NCBI GenBank assembly: GCA_025456205.1
Contig: JALOLA010000006.1
Coordinates: forward strand, 23,057 to 87,056
From: Acidobacteriota bacterium
GTDB lineage: Bacteria; Acidobacteriota; Aminicenantia; UBA2199
Length of the DNA stretch: 64,000 nucleotides
Reading direction: 5' to 3'
This document shows positions 53,722 through 62,095 of the stretch, one piece after another. The notes under the pieces were generated by a model that had not been told where the DNA came from, made no database searches, and was given only the letters and a program-made list of their open reading frames with translations. Position numbers and translations under genes: made by a program. The stretch's first letter is position 1, and every line of letters starts with the position of its first letter.

Positions 53722-55029
53722 ATGAAAAACATCATCATCTCGATCCAGGGAGGCCGGCCGCTGGCGGGGCGGGTCGCTGTCTCCGGCGCCAAGAACGCCG
53801 CCCTGCCGGAACTGGCCGCCGTTTGTCTCAGCCCCGGGCCGCTGGCGTTCAGCAATTTGCCGCTGGTGGAGGACATCAAGGTGATGGTCGCCGCCCTGCG
53901 CGAGATCGGCGCCGAGGGCGAGCTGGATGGCCCCCTCGGCGAGGGGCGCGTCGAAGCGCGGACGGACGGCCTTCAGGGTCACACCATCCGCGTAGCCATG
54001 CCCGCACTGCGTTCTCCCCGCGTCTCGCGCCAGACCACCCAGACCACGCGGGCGTCGATCCTGCTGCTCGGGCCCCTGCTGGCCCGCTGTGGGGAGGCCC
54101 GGGTTTCCATGCCCGGCGGCTGCCCCATCGGCGAGCGCAAGATCGATTTTCATCTCCAGGGGCTGGAGCTGATGGGGGCGGAGATCCGCTCCGAAGAAGA
54201 CTACCTGACCGCGCGCTGCCGCCGCCTGCGCGGCATCGAATATGAATTCCCCGGCAAGTCCGTCACCGGTACCGAGAACCTGCTCATGGCCGCCGCCCTG
54301 GCCGAGGGCACGACCGTCCTGCGCAACTGCGCCCTGGAGCCCGAGGTGGACGACCTGGCCGCCCTGCTGCGCAAGATGGGGGCCGCCATCTCCAGCCCCG
54401 AGGCGGGGACCTTCATCATCCACGGCCGCACGTCGCTCCATGGCGCCGATCACGCCATCATCCCGGACCGCATCGAGGCCGGCACCTACCTGATCGCCGG
54501 CTGCCTCGCCGGCAACGACATCATCGTCGAGGGCGTGGAGCCGGCGCACCTGGGCTGCCTGCTGGACATCCTGGCCGGCATGGGCGCCGATGTCCGCATC
54601 GGCGCGGGCGAGTTCCAGGCCCGGGGCGGGGCGACACTCGCGCCGGCCGCCGTGGTCACCGAGCCCTATCCCGGTTTTCCCACCGACCTGCAGGCCCAGC
54701 TGACCACGCTGCTGACCCAGGCCGAGGGCGTTTCCCGGGTCCGCGAGACGATATTCAACGACCGCTTCCGCCATGTCGGCGAGCTGAACCGGCTGGGGGC
54801 GGACATCGAGGTGCGCGGGGACGAGGCGCTCATCCGCGGCCGGGCGAGGCTGCACGGCGCCGTGATCAAGACGACCGACCTGCGCGCGTCGGCCGCCCTG
54901 GTTCTTGGCGGCCTGGTGGCAACCGGCGAGACGCGGATCGAGAATTCCTACCAGCTGTTCCGCGGCTACGAGAACATGCCCGAGAAATTGCAAAAATTGG
55001 GCGCAGCGATTACAATCACCCAGGAGTGA
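53722..55029 (+). CDS. murA: UDP-N-acetylglucosamine 1-carboxyvinyltransferase
   Basis: 435 aa from MKNIIISIQGGRPLAGRVAV. Lys24 in SGAKNAALPE and the catalytic Cys134 in SMPGGCPIGERKIDFHLQGL (Cys, not the fosfomycin-insensitive Asp) are present; ASILLLGPLLARCGEARVSM and TDLQAQLTTLLTQAEGVSRV match the family. It commits UDP-GlcNAc to peptidoglycan. A segment between residues ~95 and 110 (RSPRVSRQTTQTTR) is slightly expanded compared with E. coli MurA. First gene of a four-gene unit with HIT, UPF0173 and NYN genes. Confidence 0.96.
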   Translation: MKNIIISIQGGRPLAGRVAVSGAKNAALPELAAVCLSPGPLAFSNLPLVEDIKVMVAALREIGAEGELDGPLGEGRVEARTDGLQGHTIRVAMPALRSPRVSRQTTQTTRASILLLGPLLARCGEARVSMPGGCPIGERKIDFHLQGLELMGAEIRSEEDYLTARCRRLRGIEYEFPGKSVTGTENLLMAAALAEGTTVLRNCALEPEVDDLAALLRKMGAAISSPEAGTFIIHGRTSLHGADHAIIPDRIEAGTYLIAGCLAGNDIIVEGVEPAHLGCLLDILAGMGADVRIGAGEFQARGGATLAPAAVVTEPYPGFPTDLQAQLTTLLTQAEGVSRVRETIFNDRFRHVGELNRLGADIEVRGDEALIRGRARLHGAVIKTTDLRASAALVLGGLVATGETRIENSYQLFRGYENMPEKLQKLGAAITITQE

Positions 55030-55033
55030 GCAG

Positions 55034-55366
55034 ATGGGATCCTGCATCTTTTGCCAGATCGCCAGCGGCGCCATAGCGACCCCCCTGGTCTACGAGGACG
55101 CGGATATCGTCGCTTTTCGCGACATCCAGCCCCAGGCGCCGGTCCATTTGCTGGTGGTGCCGCGCCGCCATATCGCCTCCCTGAACGAACCGGGCGACGA
55201 GGCGCTGCTCGGCCGCCTGCTGCAGGCGGCGCGCCTGGCCGCCGCCGCTGCCGGACTGCGGCAGTACCGCGTCGTGGTCAACACCGGCGCCGAGGCCGGA
55301 CAGTCGGTCCTGCACCTGCACCTGCACGTGCTGGGCGGGCGCGCCATGGCCTGGCCCCCAGGCTGA
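55034..55366 (+). CDS. HIT family (histidine triad) protein
   Basis: 110 aa from MGSCIFCQIASGAIATPLVY. N-terminal CIFCQI gives a CxxC start typical of HinT/PKCI proteins. VAFRDIQPQAPVHLLVVPRR and the C-terminal catalytic triad VLHLHLHVLGGRAMAW. Hydrolyses or transfers AMP from phosphoramidates. Four nt after murA. Confidence 0.95.
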   Translation: MGSCIFCQIASGAIATPLVYEDADIVAFRDIQPQAPVHLLVVPRRHIASLNEPGDEALLGRLLQAARLAAAAAGLRQYRVVVNTGAEAGQSVLHLHLHVLGGRAMAWPPG

Positions 55367-55375
55367 GGAGGGAAC

Positions 55376-56032
55376 ATGAAGATCACTTGGCTCGGGCATT
55401 CCGCGCTGAAGGTCGAGGGCAGCCGGACGGTCTATGTTGATCCTTTTCTGACCGGCAATCCCAAGGCGTCCATGCGCGTCCAGGACGTCGATCGCGCGGA
55501 TGTCGTCGTCGTCAGCCATGACCACGGCGACCACGTGGGCGACAGCTTCGCCATCTGCCAGAAGACCGGGGCCACCCTGGTCGCCCTGCACGAGATCGCG
55601 CTGGCCGCGCAGGAGCGCAAGCTCAAGGCCGAGGGCATGGGCATCGGCGGCACGGTGAACGTGGCCGGCGTCGACGTTTCATTGGTCCCGGCCTTCCATA
55701 GCGCCGGGCTGGGCGGGACCGCGGCGGGGATCGTCATCGCCATGGACGGCAAGGCCCTTTACCATGCCGGCGACACGGGCCTGACCCTGGAGATGCAGCT
55801 GATCGGCGAGATGTACCGCCCCGCCATCGCCTTCCTGCCCATCGACGGGCGCTACAACATGACGCCGCGCCTGGCGGCCAGGGCCGTCGAGCTGCTGGGC
55901 GTGCCGCGCGTAGTCCCCATCCATTACGGCACGTTCCCGCACATCCAAAGCTCGCCGGATGAATTCAGGGAGCGGGTCGGGCCGGCGAGCGAGGTGATCA
56001 TCCTGCAGCCCGGCGGGACGGTCGAGGTCTGA
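55376..56032 (+). CDS. UPF0173-type metallo-beta-lactamase-fold hydrolase
   Basis: 218 aa. MKITWLGHSALKVEGSRTVY then VVVSHDHGDHVGDSF: HxHxDH metal site; IVIAMDGKALYHAGDTGLTL (second metal-His loop and D) and IHYGTFPHIQSSPDEF follow. The MBL superfamily includes UPF0173 YtkL; the substrate is unknown. TGATG overlap with the next gene indicates coupled translation. Confidence 0.9.
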   Translation: MKITWLGHSALKVEGSRTVYVDPFLTGNPKASMRVQDVDRADVVVVSHDHGDHVGDSFAICQKTGATLVALHEIALAAQERKLKAEGMGIGGTVNVAGVDVSLVPAFHSAGLGGTAAGIVIAMDGKALYHAGDTGLTLEMQLIGEMYRPAIAFLPIDGRYNMTPRLAARAVELLGVPRVVPIHYGTFPHIQSSPDEFRERVGPASEVIILQPGGTVEV

Positions 56033-56508
56033 TGCCCTACATCATCGACGGCAACAACCTGATCGGCTGCGCCCCTGATTTTTCGCTCGGCGACCCGGAG
56101 GCGCGCGGCAAGATGGTTTCCCTGGTCCGCAAGTTCCAGGAGAGCAAGAACACCAAGGTCACGGTCGTCTTCGACGGCGAGCCGCAGGGGAGCGAGCTGC
56201 GCAACCCCATCAACTCCAAACTGACCGTGGTCTATCCGCGCTACGGCCTCACGGCCGACGACGAGATCAAGCGCATCCTGGAAAGCTACCAGCATGTCAA
56301 GGAGACGGTGCTGGTGACCACCGACCGCGAGCTGAAGACCTTCGCCAAGGAAAAGGGCGTGCGCACCGTCAACTCCATCGAATTCTACTTCACCCTGAAA
56401 AAAGCGTTCGTTTCCCAGGGCCGGAAAGAAGAGACCCTCAAGCGGGTGAACACCCGCGTCTCGCAGAACGAAGTCGAGCAGTGGCTGAAGATCTTCAGCA
56501 ATGACTGA
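56032..56508 (+). CDS. NYN domain (YacP-like) putative endoribonuclease
   Basis: 158 aa. MPYIIDGNNLIGCAPDFSLG opens with the NYN domain acidic signature (DGNN); VTVVFDGEPQGSELR (second Asp), RYGLTADDEIKRILESYQHV and VLVTTDRELKTFAKEKGVRT (third acidic residues) complete the PIN-like active site. YacP/Rae1-like enzymes cleave RNA. Its ATG overlaps the upstream stop. Confidence 0.88.
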   Translation: MPYIIDGNNLIGCAPDFSLGDPEARGKMVSLVRKFQESKNTKVTVVFDGEPQGSELRNPINSKLTVVYPRYGLTADDEIKRILESYQHVKETVLVTTDRELKTFAKEKGVRTVNSIEFYFTLKKAFVSQGRKEETLKRVNTRVSQNEVEQWLKIFSND

Positions 56509-56558
56509 GCGTCGCGCCTGACCCGCGGCCGGCCTGCCGCGCGGCGCCGCTGTTGTCA

Positions 56559-57626
56559 TCAGATGATGTGGAATTCCATCCCTTTCAGCACCGCCTGGGT
56601 GCGTGTCTTGACCCCCATTTTCCTGAAGATGTTGTGCGTGTGGGTCTTGACGGTCTTTTCGCTCAAGAAGAGCTTCTCGCTGATGACCAGGTTGGACAGC
56701 CCCGATGCCAGGGCCTTCAGGACCTCGACCTCGCGGTCGGAGAGGTTGAAGGAGTCGACCGGCTTCTTGTAGGCGATCCCTGAGCCGGTGTCCTCCAGCA
56801 GCTCGCTGAGCAGCTGCTGCGACAGCTCGCGGCTGACCCAGACCTGGCCGCCCATGATGCAGCCCAGCGCCTTCTTGAGGACGCCCTTGCCGATGTTGGC
56901 CGGCAGGAAGCCCTTGACCCCCCGGCGCAGGAGTTCCTTTTTCCGCTCGTCGTCGCAGGCGCAGTTGATGATCACCGGCTTGGCGTTGGGGAAGACGAGC
57001 TTGAGGCGCGCAAAGAATCCCTCCGCGTCATCCAGGTATTCCTGGTTGCAGGAGGAGCAGATCAGCAGCAGGGCCGCTTCGAGGTTGAAATCGCCCTTCT
57101 TGACGTATTCATAGGAATGGTAGACGTGGAGCAGGCGGTACTCGGCGTTCTCCTTGAAGAAGTTCTCCAGCCCCTCGCGGACCAGCTGGTGGTGGCCGAG
57201 CAGGATGACGTTGATGCCGGGCCGGCCGCTTTCCTTTTCGCCGGACCTCTCGCGCTGGCGCTCGGCGACGGCGGCCCGGAGCTTGCGCAGGATGACGTCG
57301 TTCTCGGTGGATTTAGAAATGTAGTCGAAGATGCCGGTCTTCATGGCGTCGATGGCGCTTTCGTAGCTCGGGTAGCCGGTGATGACGATGATCTTCAGCG
57401 ACTCGTCCAGGGCCTTCAGCTCGGTGGCCAGGCGCAGCCCGTCCTCGTTCTTCAGATGCAGGTCGACCAGGCCCACGGCGATCTCCTGCTTGCGGATCGT
57501 GTCCAGGGCCTGGGGCGTGTCGCCGGCGGTGAACACCCTGAAGCCTTCGCTCTTCAGCCAGATCTGCAGGCTTTTCAGGACCTCGGGGTCGTCGTCGACG
57601 ATCAGCAGGCCGGGTTTTTCAGGCAT
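56559..57626 (-). CDS. Response regulator with true and pseudo receiver domains and LuxR-type HTH
   Basis: 355 aa. Receiver 1 (residues ~5-120): LLIVDDDPEVLKSLQIWLKS, phospho-Asp in IAVGLVDLHLKNEDGLRLA, VITGY, and the Lys of YISKS. Residues ~135-250 form a NarL-like second receiver (NVILLGHHQLVREGLENFFK) whose acidic pocket and phospho-Asp are lost (LLGHH, LLICSSCNQ). The HTH is LSDREVEVLKALASGLSNLV then EKTVKTHTHNIFRKMGV. It overlaps the sensor kinase gene by 8 nt; the pair forms a two-component system. Confidence 0.93.
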   Translation of the reverse strand: MPEKPGLLIVDDDPEVLKSLQIWLKSEGFRVFTAGDTPQALDTIRKQEIAVGLVDLHLKNEDGLRLATELKALDESLKIIVITGYPSYESAIDAMKTGIFDYISKSTENDVILRKLRAAVAERQRERSGEKESGRPGINVILLGHHQLVREGLENFFKENAEYRLLHVYHSYEYVKKGDFNLEAALLLICSSCNQEYLDDAEGFFARLKLVFPNAKPVIINCACDDERKKELLRRGVKGFLPANIGKGVLKKALGCIMGGQVWVSRELSQQLLSELLEDTGSGIAYKKPVDSFNLSDREVEVLKALASGLSNLVISEKLFLSEKTVKTHTHNIFRKMGVKTRTQAVLKGMEFHII

Positions 57627-59379
57627 GGGCCGTTCCTCGGCAGCGCGGCAGCGTCACGACCAAATGCGCACCCCCGGCGCCGCTCTCGTCCAGGGTCATG
57701 GCGCCGCCGTGCCTCTGGACGATATGGTAGGAAATATACAGCCCCAGCCCGGCGCCCTTGGCGTTCTTGGAGGAGTTGAAGGGCTCGAATATCTTGTTGC
57801 GGATGGCGTCGGGGAAGCCGGGGCCCTGGTCGCGGAAATGGATGGCGTAGGCGTCGGGCCGGCGCTCCACGGCGATGGCGATCTCGCCGTGGCCGGCCAT
57901 GGCCTCGCTGGCGTTCACGATCAGGTTCATGAAGACCTGTTGCAGGCTGTCCGGGTTGCACAGGACCGGCAGCTCCTTTTCGCCGTCTTCGCGGACGATG
58001 GCGGTGCGGCCGGAGCGCTTGCCGAGCTTCAACACGTCGCAGGCGGTAGAGAGGATCGCGTTGATGTCGCTCCAGACGAAGGTCTCCAGGTTCACCTTGC
58101 CGTGGTCCAGCAGCTTCCTGGTGATCTTGCGCACGCGGGCGATCTCCTTCTCGGCCAGGGGCAGGACCTCGCCGACATCGCCGCCGGCATTCTTGAGCTG
58201 GCGCTTGATGACGGCGATGGAATTGGCGATGGCGAAGAGCGGATTGTTGATCTCGTGGGCCATGTTGGCGGCCAGGCGGCCGGTGGCGACCAGTTTCTCG
58301 TTCATGACCAGGCGGTCCTCCATCTCGCGCTGGCGAATGCTCTCTTTCTCCAGGCGCTGCAGCATCTTGTTGATGTTCTGGCTGAGCTGGGAGATCTCGT
58401 CGCGCCGCTCCTCGGGAACGCGGATGGAGAGATCCTTGAAGGTCGTGATGTCGGTGGTCTTGTGCGAGATGTCCTCCAGGCGCTTCAGCAGCATGCGGTC
58501 GATGAAGCCGAACAGCAGCAGCCCGAGCAGCAGGGTGCTCAGCCACAGGGAGACGAGGAAATTGCGCGATGCCTTCTCCTGCAGGCTGAAGAGGGCGCGG
58601 TCGGCGTCGGCGCGGATGACGAAGGCCGGGCGGCCTTCTGGATCGGTGTAGGCGCAAAAGACGCGGAAAAGCTGCCGGATCTCCGTGAGCAGCAGGCCGT
58701 CGCGGCGCAGCCGCTCCTTCTGTCCGGCATCGAGGTAGCCCGGCAGCCGGGCGGGATCGAGCAGCGCGGTGCTCTCCTGGATGGCGGCGCCGATGCGCTC
58801 GTTGAAGTCCTCGTTGACCAGCCGGCCCATGACCACGCGGCCGTTGATCGGGCCGCGGCCGTCGCTGTGCAGGATCGGCGACGAGACGAGGATCACCGGG
58901 CCGTGCTCCGAGTCGCTGAAGAAGCTCTGCAGCGACTGGCGGTCGAAGTCGAGGGCCAGCTTCCTCCAGATGTAGGCGTTCTTGGGATGGCCGGGGTCGA
59001 AGCGCACCGGGCGCTTGCGCAGGCGGTCATAGCCTTCGTGGTAGATCGTCTTCTTCATGCGGTTGAGGACGATGATGATGTTCAGGTCGTATTCGGGGAT
59101 GACCGCCGCCGGCATGGACTGGGACTCGAACTCGCGCGTCTGCCTGTCGGCATAGTCGAACATGGCGTCCCAGGCCGCCCAGTCGAAGCAGATGGTGCCG
59201 ATGCGCTTCTTCTCGCTGGCGACCATTTCGAAGACGCGCGAGGCCACCTTCATCGCCAGGATGTGCTTCTGTTCCTCCAGCGAGTGGGAGATGGTCAGGT
59301 GGTTCAGCCAGAGGTAGGAAAGGGAAAGCACCAGCCCCGATCCCGCGATGAACAGAGCCAGCTTGGTTTTCAAGGCCAT
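57619..59379 (-). CDS. Membrane sensor histidine kinase with CHASE4-like domain
   Basis: 586 aa from MALKTKLALFIAGSGLVLSL; the upstream ATG at 59463 precedes the promoter. TM1 (residues ~7-27), an extracellular CHASE4-type domain with KRIGTICFDWAAWDAMFDYA, TM2 around 270-290 (FLVSLWLSTLLLGLLLFGFI), HAMP with RVPEERRDEISQLSQNINKM, HisKA His in NMAHEINNPLFAIANSIAVI, and HATPase N box QQVFMNLIVNASEAM, G1 DQGPGFPD, G2 AKGAGLGLYIS. It senses an unknown periplasmic or membrane signal and signals to the adjacent regulator. Confidence 0.93.
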   Translation of the reverse strand: MALKTKLALFIAGSGLVLSLSYLWLNHLTISHSLEEQKHILAMKVASRVFEMVASEKKRIGTICFDWAAWDAMFDYADRQTREFESQSMPAAVIPEYDLNIIIVLNRMKKTIYHEGYDRLRKRPVRFDPGHPKNAYIWRKLALDFDRQSLQSFFSDSEHGPVILVSSPILHSDGRGPINGRVVMGRLVNEDFNERIGAAIQESTALLDPARLPGYLDAGQKERLRRDGLLLTEIRQLFRVFCAYTDPEGRPAFVIRADADRALFSLQEKASRNFLVSLWLSTLLLGLLLFGFIDRMLLKRLEDISHKTTDITTFKDLSIRVPEERRDEISQLSQNINKMLQRLEKESIRQREMEDRLVMNEKLVATGRLAANMAHEINNPLFAIANSIAVIKRQLKNAGGDVGEVLPLAEKEIARVRKITRKLLDHGKVNLETFVWSDINAILSTACDVLKLGKRSGRTAIVREDGEKELPVLCNPDSLQQVFMNLIVNASEAMAGHGEIAIAVERRPDAYAIHFRDQGPGFPDAIRNKIFEPFNSSKNAKGAGLGLYISYHIVQRHGGAMTLDESGAGGAHLVVTLPRCRGTAHA

Positions 59380-59386
59380 CGGCCGG

Positions 59387-59427
59387 ATTATAGTATCGAA
59401 ACAGTGCAAATACAACTTTAGTTGTAT
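59387..59427 (-). promoter_or_regulatory. Promoter of the sensor kinase operon overlapped by a palindromic operator
   Basis: Minus-strand TTGTAT (59410-59415), 17-nt spacer, TATAAT (59387-59392), 7 nt before the ATG. ATACAACT-TT-AGTTGTAT (59410-59427) is a perfect 8+8 palindrome that includes the -35; AATACAAC recurs at 59443-59450. Autoregulation is likely. Confidence 0.6.
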
Positions 59428-59542
59428 GGAAAATGAAAAATAAATACAACCGCATTTAAGCATTTCGGTGGATTGCGGCTTTCCGTGCGCACCCCTATCA
59501 TCTGGTCATGAAGCGGACGATCTGCTCAGCTTGCGTCGGTTT

Positions 59543-59560
59543 TGGAAAAGATATTTTCCA
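59543..59560. promoter_or_regulatory. Inverted repeat upstream of the protease gene
   Basis: TGGAAAA-GATA-TTTTCCA, a perfect 7+7 dyad, ~25 nt before the ATG and just before the AAAGGAG Shine-Dalgarno sequence; could be an operator or an RNA hairpin. Confidence 0.4.
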
Positions 59561-59584
59561 TAAAACAAAGGAGAAAAAAGCAAA

Positions 59585-60535
59585 ATGAAAGAGATGAAGA
59601 AATGGGTTTTCGGGGTCTGCCTGGTGGCGCTGTGCGCCGCGTTCCTGTTCGTGCCGGCGCTGATGAGCAGCGACACGGACATGCGCCTGGCCGACGATCC
59701 GGTCGCCAAGAGGGCTGCGCTGGACAGGGAACTGGCCGAGATGCGCGCTGAAATGAAGGCCAACGGCTGGGACTTCCAGATCGGTGCCAACCCGGCCATG
59801 CAGTACAGCATCGAGCAGTTATGCAATTTCAAGCCCGAGCTGAAGCCGCTCAACTCCAGCGCGTATGAACCCGGAGATCAGGCCATGGTTGCGGCGACGC
59901 TGCCCACGGCGTTCATGGGCGTGACGTCCTCCATCAAGAACCAGGCCAGCTGCGGTTCCTGCTGGGCGTTCTCCACCATCGCCGGGCTGGAAGCGGCCAT
60001 CATGTGGAAGGGCGGCCCGGAATACAACCTTTCCGAGCAGCACCTGGTGTCCTGCAATCCCTGGGGCTGGGGCTGCAGCGGCGGTTTCTTCGCCTTTGAC
60101 ATGATCGACGCCGGCAACCCTTACTATCCCGGCGCCATGCCCGAAACCTGTTTCCCCTATACTGCGCTTGATTCCGCCTGCGCTTATTGCGCCTCCCCGA
60201 CCTGGTACCCGGCCGCTTCCTGGGCCTATGTCGGCGCCAGCAACTCGGTGCCTACGATCGATGCCATCAAGAACGCCATTTACACGCACGGCTCGGTCTC
60301 GGCCGCCATCTACGTGGAGCGCTATTTCCAGGCCTACACCGGCGGCGTCATGACCTCCTGCAAGAAGAGGGTCAGCGGCGTCAACCACGCTATCATCCTC
60401 TGCGGCTGGGACGACAGCAAGGGCGCCTGGAGACTGAAGAATTCCTGGGGCACGGGCTGGGGCGAAGCCGGCTACATGTGGATCAAGTATGGCTGCAACA
60501 ACGTAGGCTATGGTGCCTGCTACGCCACTTATTAA
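59585..60535 (+). CDS. Papain-like (C1A) cysteine protease, exported
   Basis: 316 aa with a signal peptide (VFGVCLVALCAAFLFVPALM). Catalytic set: Gln in IKNQASCGSCWAFSTIAGLE, Cys in CGSCWAF, His in SGVNHAIILCGWDD, Asn in RLKNSWGTGWGEAGYMWIKY, as in family C1A. The segment CNPWGWGCSGGFFAFDMIDA adds disulfide-type cysteines. The pro-region is short (~70 residues) and I see no clear I29 inhibitor domain. Secreted or periplasmic proteolysis is likely. Followed by an efficient terminator. Confidence 0.92.
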   Translation: MKEMKKWVFGVCLVALCAAFLFVPALMSSDTDMRLADDPVAKRAALDRELAEMRAEMKANGWDFQIGANPAMQYSIEQLCNFKPELKPLNSSAYEPGDQAMVAATLPTAFMGVTSSIKNQASCGSCWAFSTIAGLEAAIMWKGGPEYNLSEQHLVSCNPWGWGCSGGFFAFDMIDAGNPYYPGAMPETCFPYTALDSACAYCASPTWYPAASWAYVGASNSVPTIDAIKNAIYTHGSVSAAIYVERYFQAYTGGVMTSCKKRVSGVNHAIILCGWDDSKGAWRLKNSWGTGWGEAGYMWIKYGCNNVGYGACYATY

Positions 60536-60580
60536 GGAGCCAAAAAGAAAGGTCCTCTGGTAATTTTTGTCACCAAGGAA

Positions 60581-60610
60581 CCCGCCCTCCCCGAGGGCGG
60601 GTTTTTTTTT
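60581..60610 (+). terminator. Rho-independent terminator after the protease gene
   Basis: Perfect stem CCCGCCCTC (60581-60589), loop CCC, GAGGGCGGG (60593-60601), then nine T. Confidence 0.9.
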
Positions 60611-60632
60611 GCCCGGGCCGCGGAAGCAGTGG

Positions 60633-60661
60633 TTGAAATATTAAAATTTATTCTATATCAT
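60633..60661 (+). promoter_or_regulatory. Promoter of the class I aldolase gene
   Basis: TTGAAA (60633-60638), 17-nt spacer, TATCAT (60656-60661); leader ~20 nt with AAAGGAGG. Confidence 0.65.
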
Positions 60662-60688
60662 GGACTCATCGCTATAAAGGAGGTTCTC

Positions 60689-61612
60689 ATGGAAGAAAAA
60701 ACCTATATCCCGGCCGATGTCCCCAACGGGACGCTCAATGAATACCTGGACAATTATGACGAGATAACCCTGGGGTCGGGGCGGCTGATGCTGTTCGCCG
60801 GCGACCAGAAGATCGAGCACCTGAACGACGACTTTTACGGCGAGGGCATCGCCGCCGACGACGCCGACCCCGAGCACCTGTTCAAGATCGCCAGCGAGGC
60901 CGAGATCGGCGTCTTCGCCACCCAGCTCGGGCTGGTATCGCTCTACGGCAACGACTATCCCGACATCCCCTATCTGATCAAGCTCAATTCCAAGACCAAC
61001 CTGGTGAAGACGGCCCAACAGGACCCGGTTTCCACGCAGATGATCGACGTGCGCCAGGTGGTGGAGTTCAAGAAGAACACCGGGCTGAACATCCTGGGCG
61101 TCGGCTACACCGTCTACCTGGGCAGCGAGTATGAGAACGCCATGATCCGCGAGGCGGCGCAGGCGGTGCACTGGGCGCACCACCATGGCCTGCTCACGGT
61201 GCTGTGGATCTACCCGCGCGGCAAGGCGGTCAAGGACGAGAAGGCGCCCGAGCTGATCGCCGGCGCCACCGGGGTCGCCGCCACCCTGGGCAGCGATTTC
61301 GTCAAGGTGAACTACCCGAAGAAGGAGGGGCAAAAGTCCGCCGAGATCTTCAAGCAGGCGATCAAGGCGGCGGGAAGGACCAAGGTGGTCTGCGCCGGCG
61401 GCTCCAGCATGGAACCGCGGGCGTTCCTGCAGCAGCTGCACGACCAGATCTTCATCTCCGGCGCCATGGGCAACGCCACCGGCCGCAACATCCACCAGAA
61501 GCCCCTGGACGAGGCCGTGCGCCTGACCAACGCCATCACGGCCATCACCGTGTATGGCAAGCCGGTCGATGAGGCCTTCCAGGTCTACATGGGCAAGGAG
61601 CCGCGGAACTGA
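60689..61612 (+). CDS. Class I fructose-bisphosphate aldolase, archaeal (DhnA) type
   Basis: 307 aa from MEEKTYIPADVPNGTLNEYL (AGGAGG). It is a TIM barrel of the DhnA/FbaB group: LMLFAGDQKIEHLNDDF, LLTVLWIYPRGKAVKDEKAP, the Schiff-base lysine in GSDFVKVNYPKKEG, and VVCAGGSSMEPRAFLQQLHD (phosphate site), GNATGRNIHQKPLDEAVRLT. It splits or makes fructose-1,6-bisphosphate; the archaeal type is often used in gluconeogenesis, matching the nearby pckA role. Confidence 0.93.
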   Translation: MEEKTYIPADVPNGTLNEYLDNYDEITLGSGRLMLFAGDQKIEHLNDDFYGEGIAADDADPEHLFKIASEAEIGVFATQLGLVSLYGNDYPDIPYLIKLNSKTNLVKTAQQDPVSTQMIDVRQVVEFKKNTGLNILGVGYTVYLGSEYENAMIREAAQAVHWAHHHGLLTVLWIYPRGKAVKDEKAPELIAGATGVAATLGSDFVKVNYPKKEGQKSAEIFKQAIKAAGRTKVVCAGGSSMEPRAFLQQLHDQIFISGAMGNATGRNIHQKPLDEAVRLTNAITAITVYGKPVDEAFQVYMGKEPRN

Positions 61613-61932
61613 GGAAGGCCGCGAACCGCGGCGGGATCCCGCCTAGCGCTGGTTTTGCGGGTCGAGCCTTCCATGTCCTTGCTCAGGGCGTCGATCTTGC
61701 TCTCGATGCGGGCCAGCCGCTCGTCCATGAGCGCGAGCTTGGCCTCCAGGCTGACGGTCTTTTCGTAGACATCGGCAACGTTCGCCGCCCGCTGCAGGAC
61801 GCGCTGCTGAGTGGTCGCGGGGACGACCTGGGCATCGGCGGCCTTGCTGGCAATGAGGACGGCCAGCATGGCGCACAGGACCACGCCCAGCAGCACGCTC
61901 CGCCAATGCCGATCGCTTCTTCTGTTTTTCAT
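61585..61932 (-). CDS. Small exported coiled-coil protein
   Basis: 115 aa from MKNRRSDRHWRSVLLGVVLC (AGGAGG). A membrane anchor or signal (SVLLGVVLCAMLAVLIASKA) is followed by a coiled coil, VYEKTVSLEAKLALMDERLA then RIESKIDALSKDMEG. The tail is basic. No family recognised. The 3' end overlaps the aldolase gene by 28 nt (convergent). Confidence 0.6.
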   Translation of the reverse strand: MKNRRSDRHWRSVLLGVVLCAMLAVLIASKAADAQVVPATTQQRVLQRAANVADVYEKTVSLEAKLALMDERLARIESKIDALSKDMEGSTRKTSARRDPAAVRGLPQFRGSLPM

Positions 61933-62021
61933 GATGCTCCTCCTGGGTTTGACTGCCTTACCACTACCATACTCCCCGGAGGATTGCAATGCGCGGCCGC
62001 GCCGGCGCGCGCCAGCGCGGG

Positions 62022-62049
62022 TTGACTTATTTTGCCGCTGCGGTATCAT
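62022..62049 (+). promoter_or_regulatory. Promoter of the small lipoprotein gene
   Basis: TTGACT (62022-62027), 16-nt spacer, TATCAT (62044-62049); leader ~40 nt. Confidence 0.55.
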
Positions 62050-62095
62050 CAGCCTTGGCCCGCGCCCGCAGGCGGGGCCAAAGAGGAATACAACC

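Noticed and set aside
53587..55074. Long upstream extension (to 654 aa) of the minus-strand lipoprotein frame, antisense to murA
   Set aside because: The lipoprotein has a signal peptide and promoter at 53586; the extension is a shadow of murA.
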